Under the pieces are notes generated by a model. The model was given only the letters and a program-made list of their open reading frames with translations, was not told the DNA's origin and ran no database searches. The translations under genes were made by a program, and so were the position numbers. This document shows, piece after piece, positions 26,101 through 32,936 of a stretch of 64,000 nucleotides of DNA. This DNA comes from Mesostigma viride (lineage: Eukaryota; Streptophyta; Mesostigmatophyceae; Mesostigmatales; Mesostigmataceae). Location of the stretch: the NCBI GenBank assembly GCA_009746045.1, contig RPFO01000178.1:404369-468368 (forward strand), written 5' to 3'. Within the stretch, counting starts at the first letter, position 1; the number at the start of each line of letters is the position of its first letter.

Positions 26101-29100
26101 ATGGCGCAGAGAGCATGTTCGCTTGAAGCGCCTAGCGCTTGCACGGCCCATGATGCGGTCATGGCGCAGAGAGCATGTTCGCTTGAAGCGCCTAGCGCTT
26201 GCACGGCCCATGATGCGGTCATGGCGCAGAGAGCATGTTCGCTTGAAGCGCCTAGCGCTTGCACGGCCCATGATGCGGTCATGGCGCAGAGAGCATGTTC
26301 GCTTGAAGCGCCTAGCGCTTGCACGGCCCATGATGCGGTCATGGCGCAGAGAGCATGTTCGCTTGAAGCGCCTAGCGCTTGCACGGCCCATGATGCGGTC
26401 ATGGCGCAGAGAGCATGTTCGCTTGAAGCGCCTAGCGCTTGCACGGCCCATGATGCGGTCATGGCGCAGAGAGCATGTTCGCTTGAAGCGCCTAGCGCTT
26501 GCACGGCCCATGATGCGGTCATGGCGCAGAGAGCATGTTCGCTTGAAGCGCCTAGCGCTTGCACGGCCCATGATGCGCCCGCTAGGCGATATGAATACAT
26601 GATAAGGCGTTACTGTGATAATCGCAAGACCGGTAATATATACAGCTGCCACGTCTGTGCGCTGCGGCTGGGTCCTTTGGTATCAATGGACTGCTGGCAA
26701 GAGGCACGTTACACAGCTGCCTTTTGTCGTGTTTGCTGCCAGCACGGCACCTGGTGCACCTGCCGCGTGCTCCTGTGCACCTGTTGCGTGCGGCAGCAGA
26801 TGCCGCGTGCTGCATGCATGGCCAACAATGGCACGCGGCTGTCTACTAAGGCATGTAGGGGCACGTGGATTGGAATCAGTCAGTACATGGAAGTTACACG
26901 TAGACTGCATCACTCAGCACATGGCAGATAAATGCACTTTGGCATTTGCAGGAGGGGCCCTGTGTTTGATGGCATGAGCGGTCTATCTTTTGGGTGGCAT
27001 GATCAATCAGCTTAAATTTGTTGACGGGGCGAGTTGAGCTTGGAAAAACGACCTGCTTACCCAGGTGCCAGCATGCTTCCTGCAAGGGACAAAGGGGATG
27101 GAAGAGTGGCAAAGGGGGCTGCCAGGGGGTAAGAGGAGCGAGAATCGCCACATCAGAAGATGGCTGGAAATGCCGGTTACTTAATTAATTAATTGCGCGT
27201 ATTGTTGGTTGGTTACTAATTGTTGGTTGGTTTCTACTAGCCTGGTCCTCAGATTCCCAGAGGCAACGTTTTGTTCGGTGGACGTTCACTTTTATGCTAT
27301 GGGGACTCTCAGTCCATCCTTGCATCGACCCTCGCTTCATGGTCTGACGTTAGTCACCCGTCGAGGTCATCCTCCTGCCCCCCGATGTTTCTCCTTGCCC
27401 GACCACACCCTCCCCTTGCACTCCTCACCCAGGCTGGCGGCAGGTACCCAGACACCCTCCTACGGTGCGTGGCCATATGCCAGCGGTAGCTTGCCAAACA
27501 TAAATAACTTGCCTAATAACATAGTAGTAAAAAACTTGCGCATTGGCAACACAAATAACTTGCCTAATAACATAGTAGTAAATAACTTGCGCATGCAACA
27601 TAAATAACTTGCCTAACACAAACGACTGGCCTAACATAGATAGGTTGCCTGACATGAGTAACCTCAGCCTGATAGCATAAATAACTTGCCTGACATGAAT
27701 AACCTGCCTGATAACATAGATAACTTGCCTAACACCAAGAACTTGCCTAGTAACACAAGGAACTTGCCTAACGTGCAGGGTGCCGCGCATCCCGAGTGGG
27801 TGCTTGCTCCTGCGTACGCTCTGCCTGAACGTGGTCGGTGGGACCCTGGGTGACATGCGTATCCGCGCATGTTGCGACCAGGCAGCCGATAGGAAAGCTC
27901 TTTTGCATGTTGCAAGCCGTCTTGGATCCTGTGGTAGCGCGATGCAGATCAAGGAAAGCCACTGAGCGGTGGTGACTATGTACAAAGGAAGCCATAGATA
28001 GGGCAGCTAGGTCGGCAGTGGTGGTGATGAGCACTGCCTGGCGTTACCTCTATTTTACGAGTGGTAAGGAGGTGAACTGCATGGTGGGAACACACATTCT
28101 TCCGCCACCTCGCATGCACTGTTAGCCGTTAGGTCTGTAGCCGCACGCGCAAAATCCTTGTTGCGTGCGCCCACAGCACGAACGAACACAGGCCCCATGT
28201 CACTCCCATGGATTTCCACTCCGGCCGCAGCTGGTGAGTTTGTACTGAGACTAATCACGAGCACAAGTACGAGCAGCGTAGGGCCAACGAGTCCGAGCAG
28301 GGTAGGGCCTGAGCCTGCCCAATGGCCGATGTGTTTATCCCAGCCAGTGTCTGCCAGTGTCTGCCAGTGTCTGCCAGTGTCTGCCAGTGTCTGCCAGTGT
28401 CTGCCAGTGTCTGCCAGTGTCTGCCAGTGTCTGGTTTCCAGTGTCTGCCAGTGTCTGCCAGTGTCTGCCAGTGTCTGCCAGTGTCTGGTTTCCAGTGTCT
28501 GCCAGTGTCTGCCAGTGTCTGCCAGTGTCTGCCAGTGTCTGCCAGTGTCTGCCAGTGTCTGCCAGTGTCTGGTTTCCAGTGTCTGCCAGTGTCTGCCAGT
28601 GTCTGCCAGTGTCTGGTTTCCAGTGTCTGCCAGTGTCTGCCAGTGTCTGCCAGTGTCTGGTTTCCAGTGTCTGCCAGTGTCTGCCAGTGTCTGCCAGTGT
28701 CTGCCAGTGTCTGGTTTCCAGTGTCTGCCAGTGTCTGCCAGTGTCTGCCAGTGTCTGGTTTCCAGTGTCTGCCAGTGTCTGCCAGTGTCTGCCAGTGTCT
28801 GCCAGTGTCTGCCAGTGTCTGCCAGTGTCTGCCAGTGTCTGCTGGCCAGTGTCTGCCAGTGTCTGCCAGTGTCTGGTTTCCAGTGTCTGCCAGTGTCTGC
28901 CAGTGTCTGCCAGTGTCTGCCAGTGTCTGCCAGTGTCTGCCAGTGTCTGCCAGTGTCTGCCAGTGTCTGCCAGTGTCTGCCAGTGTCTGCCAGTGTCTGG
29001 TTTCCAGTGTCGTGCGATGATGTCCTGACAGTGGCCACATGTAAGGCCGCGTAATGGGTGGCGGATGACTTGAGATCGCTATGCTACATAGGGCCCAGGG

Positions 29101-30460
29101 GGATCCTTTTTTTCTGAGCGTATAGCTGCCCCTCTACGTTCAGATGCTGCGACATTGCGTGCTTGTCCGGTGGGATGCATGTGCCCATTATAGTGTTGCG
29201 ACGTTTGCGTTGTTAGCTGATGCATGTGCTTGACTATCCCGTTACGCATCAACGCAACCATTTCTGTGTATGGTGTTCTGCGTCGTGGCCACCCCACCCG
29301 CAGGGGTGCACTGCGCGCGGCTGGGGGGTATCCCTGGGGACATCCTGTCGCGTGCGCGGGACGTCATCGAGCTGGTGAGGGACAGAAGGCCGATTAACCG
29401 GGCCCTTCACTCGGCACAGACAGCCGCCAAGGACGAGGCCTACAAGGTGCGGTCCGGCCGCGGTAGCCTTTCCCCGCGACATCTGGCGTATTGTCTGGTG
29501 TTGATGCATATACGGTGCTTTTCGCGCACTGTCTGGGAACAGGCCGCATGCCATGAAATGTATGTCTAGAAGTCTAGAACTCGTGATCATGGAGCTTCCA
29601 AAGCGTGTACTGCACATTGGCTTACAGTCTGGCTTGCTATATTCTTAGTGCTCAGCTATGCAGCTAGGTGGTGCGTCATGTACCGTGACGAAAGCCACAG
29701 GTGCCGTCCGAATCAGCAAGTGTCCATCTCTCGTGTGTTTTCAGGGGTAAGTGTACCGGCAGGGCGGCTTACTGCTCAGAAGGAACACTTCCCCTACTAG
29801 GACACTATCTGGGTCACTGTGTGTGTGTAAGCAGGAATTGTTCCCATTGAAGTGCGACGCTGGGCTGGACATGGGTGATGGGGGAACGTGTTTGAGCTGA
29901 CAACATCGGTGCCGGTATACCATGATAGAATGCCTTTTGCGCTTGAAGCATGGTAAGTGTTTATGGTGGTTCTAAATACCACCATGTTCGACATGCAGTG
30001 AACCCCTTCTGGATCAAGGGTAGTGCTCCCAGGTCTGTAAACCACTGGTGAGCTGTCACCAGAGCTGCATGCGCCCTAAAACATTCCAGCATTTTTCAAG
30101 ATGACTACTCGATACAATACTATGTAAGAATGAGCTCAGAATTTGTGAGGTTTCATCTCCACCCTCTAGCAAAAATAAACTGACATTGGACATGTGTTTC
30201 TTGAAGGGACACGTTTGATTGCGCTGCATGGACACGTGCATGCCCTGTTGTGGCGTGTATTCTTTCTGTTTCACATTGCAGCTTAATAAGTCTATCCGTC
30301 ACATTGCTGCCCCTTCATGCGTGCGCAGGTCATCGTGGATAAAATTGCAAGTTTCGACTTTCAGGGTGGAGATGTGCTTGCTTTTCTACAAGAGGTTTTT
30401 GCTCTGTGTGCCAGCCCATTACCACCATCCACAAGGGCCTCTGAGAAATCCCGAAGTTAA
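1084..30460 (+). CDS. MSH5: MSH5, meiotic MutS homologue (5' end outside window)
   Basis: MSH5 pairs with MSH4 as a sliding clamp that stabilises meiotic recombination intermediates and promotes crossovers in the nucleus; it does not repair mismatches. I placed 23 exons by protein similarity and GT/AG borders: 1084-1116, 1382-1660, 2436-2502, 3351-3382, 4117-4174, 6096-6182, 7259-7315, 8806-8904, 9812-9856, 10880-11285, 11878-11974, 13868-13957, 17279-17340, 18181-18245, 18954-19030, 19639-19728, 21596-21657, 22708-22769, 23097-23150, 25544-25620, 27779-27813, 29304-29446, 30329-30460 (TAA). All phases agree, giving 735 residues without a stop or frameshift. Recognisable blocks are YDQAKDR, HPSQMGIGKAKEGFSLFGML, RSWFLRP, RRTRELDNVYGDLYHKIL, GPNFSGKS (Walker A), AHIGSYVPAEEA, STFMIDLHQM, LLVIDEAGKGT (Walker B) and VIDKIASFDF-like C-terminal sequence. 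About 100 N-terminal residues lie upstream. Exons 4 and 21 (32 and 35 bp) are the least certain individually, but both are required by phase and similarity. Introns 3, 9 and 22 hold no repeat that I see. Confidence 0.93.
1702..1898. repeat. Tetranucleotide block CCTG/CCCG/CTGG in MSH5 intron 2
   Basis: Three adjoining short-unit arrays: CCTG units, then a long CCCG run, then CTGG units. The sense strand is C-rich in the first two. The array lies about 40 bp inside intron 2 and explains the overlapping ORFs on both strands. Confidence 0.95.
2057..2108. repeat. (GGGCAT)n hexamer in MSH5 intron 2
   Basis: About eight perfect GGGCAT units. A small simple repeat within the same intron as the CCTG/CCCG block. 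Confidence 0.93.
3852..4115. repeat. 29-bp minisatellite ending at the exon 5 acceptor, MSH5 intron 4
   Basis: About eight units of 29 bp starting CTCGCTGCACATGCACC and alternating CCTCCCC or CCTCCGT at the end. The last degenerate units contain CTCGCTGCAC again and run into the acceptor GGCGCACGCAG of exon 5 (4117), so the array supplies the sequence immediately upstream of the 3' splice site. Confidence 0.88.
4275..5858. repeat. 63-bp minisatellite, about 25 copies, MSH5 intron 5
   Basis: The unit begins GATGAGAGATC and includes TTGTGCTATTTTGTAATGC and a CCCCCCACG tract. Copies differ mainly at two C/T and A/G sites (ATCCC or ATCCT; ACGTACT or ACATACT), and a few lost one C. Because 63 is a multiple of three, both strands stay open for up to 324 codons; these ORFs are not genes. 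Confidence 0.96.
6856..6951. repeat. 24-bp CAT-rich repeat in MSH5 intron 6
   Basis: Four imperfect units built of CATCATNACGACCATCATNACGGG. In one frame it would read as a His/Asp-rich peptide, but it lies between exon 6 (ends 6182) and exon 7 (starts 7259), so it is intronic. Confidence 0.85.
7812..8275. repeat. ~25-bp minisatellite in MSH5 intron 7
   Basis: About 18 units of GGTAATAGCCATGACCCC plus CCTTTGCT, with growing divergence toward the right end where GGTAATAG becomes TGTACTAG. It lies in the middle of the intron and does not touch a splice site. Confidence 0.92.
8405..8605. repeat. ~36-bp CA-rich minisatellite in MSH5 intron 7
   Basis: Four to five units containing CCAGCCATCCTGCGCC and CCCCCACTCCCC. 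It is separate from the 25-bp array to its left. The sense strand is C-rich. Confidence 0.85.
8893..8960 (+). repeat. Duplicated 5' splice site at MSH5 exon 8
   Basis: The exon end CTGCTGAGGAAG followed by the donor GTGAGG recurs 38 bp later as CTGCTGAGGAAG followed by GTGGGG (second donor at 8943). The downstream GGTGGCA is shared too. Using the second donor would add 38 nt and shift the frame. Confidence 0.9.
11971..13300 (+). repeat. 58-59-bp minisatellite built on the exon 11 donor
   Basis: Exon 11 ends CTGGACAG with donor GTGGGT at 11975. From there to about 12592 the DNA is roughly 11 units, each carrying GGGACAGGTGGGTGGGG, so each unit repeats the exon end and donor (for example at 12033 and 12092). 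From 12592 to about 13300 the same GGACAGGTG core recurs at irregular spacing in decayed form, as if older units surround a younger homogeneous block. Confidence 0.9.
14749..15209. repeat. Long inverted repeat in MSH5 intron 12
   Basis: Bases 14749-14901 are the approximate reverse complement of 15054-15209, with a 152-bp spacer. Shared blocks include GACCAGGCAGATCCACGG, CGGAGACTGCACGCA and TCCTAGCGCTT. Arms differ by scattered substitutions and small gaps. The pre-mRNA could form a ~150-bp imperfect hairpin. Intron 12 is the longest in the window (3.3 kb), which fits a foldback-type element inserted here (inference). Confidence 0.85.
15454..15630. repeat. Dispersed repeat copy inside MSH5 intron 12
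   Basis: This stretch resembles 30688-30870, just beyond the MSH5 stop codon. Shared blocks in the same order include GGTGAACCC/GGTTGAACCC, CAAGCTCCGGGAG versus CAGGCTCCGGGAG, TGCGGCCTCTGGAC versus TGTGGCCTCTGGAC, and GGGGCAGCCT. I do not recognise the element and see no coding capacity. Confidence 0.75.
15812..16108. repeat. 22-bp minisatellite in MSH5 intron 12
   Basis: About 13 units of AGTTGGGGTTCCCATAATAACC without interruption; outer units differ by one or two bases (CCGTAGTAACC, CCTTTAGTTACC). It follows the inverted repeat and the dispersed repeat in the same intron. Confidence 0.94.
16866..16930. repeat. 18-bp repeat in MSH5 intron 12
   Basis: Nearly four units of GGCATGCTTGTGCAGGGT, the outer ones with single changes. 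Confidence 0.85.
17329..17400 (+). repeat. Duplicated 5' splice site at MSH5 exon 13
   Basis: The exon end GCATGGGGCAAG plus donor GTGGGT (17341) is repeated exactly 50 bp downstream (second donor 17391). Weaker similarity extends upstream into AACGACACGCGC versus AACGATGCGCCC, so the duplicated segment includes coding bases. Confidence 0.9.
18698..18850. repeat. 19-bp A/T-rich repeat in MSH5 intron 14
   Basis: Seven or so units of CTATTGTTCCATACACAAA, two of them with a longer TTTTAATCTAAA or TTTTAATATAAA variant. Confidence 0.88.
19729..20655 (+). repeat. 29-bp minisatellite built on the exon 16 donor
   Basis: Exon 16 ends ACACG with donor GTAATGTGTGGGGG. The intron continues directly as about 32 units in which ACGCG is followed by GTGATGTG and GGGGGTGGACAG, so each unit again looks like the exon end plus donor. 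Units vary in a CG dinucleotide and in the length of the G run. Reading through the real donor gives a TAA at once. Confidence 0.92.
21636..21765 (+). repeat. Diverged duplicate of the exon 17 donor
   Basis: The exon end AAAGGCACGCTCAACTCAG with donor GTGGGCGC (21658) is echoed by AAAGGCAGCTCAACACCG followed by GTGGGTGC (donor at 21752), 94 bp downstream. The match is imperfect and could be an old duplication. Confidence 0.7.
23159..23182 (+). repeat. Interstitial telomere-like repeat (TTTAGGG)3
   Basis: Three uninterrupted TTTAGGG units lie 9 bp inside intron 19, between the true donor and the 33-bp minisatellite. TTTAGGG is the land-plant-type telomere motif also reported in several green algae. 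Such internal tracts are often left by break repair (general knowledge); here that is inference. Confidence 0.85.
23183..25085 (+). repeat. 33-bp G-rich minisatellite, ~58 copies, MSH5 intron 19
   Basis: The unit contains GGCCGCCG followed by GTAGGTGGGTGCAAG and GGGGGAGGGGA. Exon 19 itself ends CTGCCGCCG with donor GTGCGTGCA, so each unit resembles the exon end plus donor. Several units carry a GTCTAGGTGGGGG variant and a few lost one G. The period is a multiple of three, which creates spurious ORFs of up to 671 codons on the minus strand. The sense strand has G runs suitable for quadruplexes in every unit. Confidence 0.95.
25612..25918 (+). repeat. 30-bp minisatellite built on the exon 20 donor
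   Basis: Exon 20 ends TTTCTCTACAA with donor GTGAGTGCCAG at 25621. Copies of TGTACAAGTGAGTGCCAG follow every 30 bp (25651, 25681, 25711, 25771 and so on), about ten in all, decaying to ATAAGTGCC at the right end. Reading through the true donor gives AAG TGA, an immediate stop. Confidence 0.94.
26041..26578. repeat. 60-bp tandem repeat, nine near-identical copies, MSH5 intron 20
   Basis: Nine units beginning ATGGCGCAGAGAGCATG and ending CATGATGCGGTC follow each other with no internal difference that I can see; only the first base and the last few bases differ. Each unit contains the near-palindrome AAGCGCCTAGCGCTT. Such identity points to very recent amplification or homogenisation, or to an assembly artefact. 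Confidence 0.96.
27495..27776. repeat. AACTTGCCTAA repeat adjoining the exon 21 acceptor
   Basis: Irregular units of AACTTGCCTAACATA and AACTTGCCTAATAACATAG. The final unit, AACTTGCCTAACGTGCAG, provides the acceptor of the 35-bp exon 21. Confidence 0.8.
28339..29012. repeat. 10-bp minisatellite (TGCCAGTGTC)n in MSH5 intron 21
   Basis: About 65 units of CTGCCAGTGT, interrupted at intervals by CTGGTTTCCAGTGT variants that recur in register, a sign of higher-order duplication. Open frames on both strands are due to the repeat. Confidence 0.95.
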
Positions 30461-30687
30461 GGGCAGGCCCTATAATAGGCCAATGCCAGGGATGCATGTT
30501 AAAACGGGTCATGATGGATGTCATGCATCACAATGATGGTTTCAAGTTGGGACCATAAGACCTACGATGTACTTGTCCGACGAAATGCCTTAGTTGTGGC
30601 CAGCCTTGCACATGCTTTTATGAGGGAGTATTGACATTGAAGCCCGCATCCTTACCTGGGCTAATGTATCAAGCTGTCCCCACTAAT

Positions 30688-30870
30688 GTTGTGGTTGAAC
30701 CCTAGGTTACTATGCCCCTAAAACCCCTCAGGCTCCGGGAGTCAAGCCTGCATATTCTCCAAAACCGGCTTCTCTCAACGAATATTCCAAGCCTACTATT
30801 GTGGCCTCTGGACAATGGGGCAGCCTTACTGCATCTGCTATGCTTTAAATTGCTATGACAAGTCGTTACA
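30688..30870. repeat. Dispersed repeat copy downstream of MSH5
   Basis: Partner of the copy at 15454-15630 in MSH5 intron 12, in the same orientation. The stretch from 30461 to 31129 otherwise shows no gene; it begins with the MSH5 3' untranslated region. Confidence 0.72.
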
Positions 30871-31129
30871 ACATCCTCACACCAAGCCTTGTTGTCTATG
30901 AAGAGTCATGCCCGTAGCCAGGAAGAAGCCAACTGTGTCAATAAGAAGCAGAGAAAAAAAGCTGAAAGACGCCCAGCCAATCGGGGACAGGGCTCTTTTA
31001 CCTCTGGAGTGAGGTCTTGTAGGAAACTCTATACGAAAAATGGCCACACTCACTAATTCTTGGGAAACACATGGGATTTTCCCTGCCTCTTGGGATTCGT
31101 TAAGTCCTTCCTGTCTTTACTTAATGACA

Positions 31130-31460
31130 GGAGGTAAAAGATATCGGGAGAGCGATCGCAGCAGTGGTGCTTACAATTGGACTCTCCTGCTGATCACTAG
31201 TAGGAACACTAGCTGCCCTGATCACGCGAGGTTGAACTTTTAGCTATAAACCGTCTAGGTCCCGATATATAACGTTAGCCAGCCATAATACAACGGCTAC
31301 ACATATCCACCTCCATTCATTTCCATTATCCTGAACGACTTGACAAATGCCGATAAGATAACAGCAGGCTCGCGTTACCATGGTCCGGATTCTTCATGAC
31401 TTCTGGCACGCGCTGGCTGTCTCTTTGATATTGTACATCTAATGGAGCCATTGAACTTGG
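31130..31460. repeat. Dispersed repeat D, copy 1
   Basis: Shares ordered blocks with 54050-54360 (GGGAGAGCGATCGCAGCA, AAGCCAGCCATAAT-like sequence, GATAAGATAACNGCAGGCTCG, TTGATAT) and its right half with 36320-36510. No coding capacity is seen. It directly precedes a LINE-A 3' fragment. Confidence 0.75.
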
Positions 31461-32545
31461 GCGTTTTGTTCTCACATGGCGCGTGCCCCGAGCCGAGCGC
31501 GGCCGGGGTGCCACCCGTGGACTTTCCGGGATAGACTACGCATGGATATGGGTTACGTACCCACGTCGCAATGGGCTCACGCCAGGGCAGCCCCCTGGCA
31601 TGTCTGTAATCTGGAGGCAGATGGTTCGCAAGGATAGGTGTCAGGTAGTAATGAAGGAGACCACCCGGCCCAAGCCAGTGGGGGCTCCGCATGTGACCGA
31701 CTTTGGCATTCACAGTCATTCGGGCCGTGCATGGTGCTCACAACCCTGTATCTAGGTCTTATTAGATAGTTAGCTACATCCATCCCATCCCATCCCATCC
31801 CATCCCATCCCATCCCATCCCATCCCATCCCATCCCATCCCATCCCATCCCATCCCATCCCATCCCATCCCATCCCATCCCATCCCATCCCATCCCATCC
31901 CATCCCATCCCATCCCATCCCATCCCATCCCATCCCATCCCATCCCATCCCATCCCATCCCATCCCATCCCATCCCATCCCATCCCATCCCATCCCATCC
32001 CATCCCATCCCATCCCATCCCATCCCATCCCATCCCATCCCATCCCATCCCATCCCATCCCATCCCATCCCATCCCATCCCATCCCATCCCATCCCATCC
32101 CATCCCATCCCATCCCATCCCATCCCATCCCATCCCATCCCATCCCATCCCATCCCATCCCATCCCATCCCATCCCATCCCATCCCATCCCATCCCATCC
32201 CATCCCATCCCATCCCATCCCATCCCATCCCATCCCATCCCATCCCATCCCATCCCATCCCATCCCATCCCATCCCATCCCATCCCATCCCATCCCATCC
32301 CATCCCATCCCATCCCATCCCATCCCATCCCATCCCATCCCATCCCATCCCATCCCATCCCATCCCATCCCATCCCATCCCATCCCATCCCATCCCATCC
32401 CATCCCATCCCATCCCATCCCATCCCATCCCATCCCATCCCATCCCATCCCATCCCATCCCATCCCATCCCATCCCATCCCATCCCATCCCATCCCACTC
32501 GACTGTACTGAGGACTTCTGCTCACGTAACGTTCATTACGTGTAA
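31460..32545 (+). mobile_element. LINE-A copy A1: 3' end fragment with expanded CATCC tract
   Basis: 31460-31755 matches the 3' end of LINE-A ORF2 on the + strand (SVIWRQMVRKDR, GIHSHSGR) with frame breaks. The 3' untranslated region follows. Other copies have only CCATCCATTCCATCCCATG here; this copy has about 145 CATCC units and then resumes with CTGAGGACTTCTGCTCACG, equivalent to CTGAGGACTTATGCTCACG in copy A4. Confidence 0.85.
31773..32497. repeat. (CATCC)n pentanucleotide array, ~145 units
   Basis: A pure array of CATCC from about 31773 to 32497 without a visible interruption. It sits within the LINE-A 3' untranslated region. Since five and three share no factor, each frame on the minus strand reads the same GWDGM peptide repeat, giving ORFs of about 240-300 codons that are not genes. 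Confidence 0.97.
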
Positions 32546-32935
32546 ATTAAGCTAATTCCCAAATCTCGTCCCGAATCTCGCTCCTTTTCTCGGCAGCCAG
32601 TTGCAGGATGGCATTGGCGGCAGCTCGGGACAGCCGCATGATGGTGTTAATAAGGCCTGGCCATTTTCCAGGCAAAACATCGGCAGCTTCCTCAGCAGAA
32701 ATGGCCTCCTCGCGGGCATCCATGGCAGGGTCGCTGTTCGGCGGAGCGGCGGAGTGGAGCGGCTGCATGCTGACAGTCGCATCCGGCATAGCGTGCGAGG
32801 GGGTTGACAACGAAGCCATGGTTTCGTCAGCAAGTTGGTGCAGGGCCGCGGACACTTGTGATTGTTGGGATGATCGAAGCGTATTCCGCCATGTCGAGCT
32901 GAAAAAGATCGATACTTGCTGGACAGGGCGGTGCC
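32546..32935 (-). mobile_element. LINE-A copy A2: ORF1 N-terminal fragment
   Basis: On the minus strand this gives ALHQLADETMASLSTPSHA and EEAADVLPGKWPGL, matching the start of ORF1 in the copy at 62106 (ALHQLADDAMASLENPLHA, EEAAEFLPGKWPGL). Upstream CAGCTCGACATGGCGGAATAC corresponds to the ORF1 start there. It ends abruptly at 32546 and abuts copy A3. Confidence 0.8.
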
Positions 32936-32936
32936 G

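Noticed and set aside
25831..26931. 366-codon + strand ORF with 20-residue repeats
   Set aside because: Product of the 60-bp array inside MSH5 intron 20; flanking frame has no similarity and exons 20 and 21 splice around it.
28055..29054. Cys- or Thr-rich repeat ORFs on both strands
   Set aside because: Translation of the 10-bp array in intron 21.
31577..32525. GWDGM-repeat ORFs of ~240-300 codons
   Set aside because: Translation of a pure pentanucleotide microsatellite; all three frames give the same peptide.
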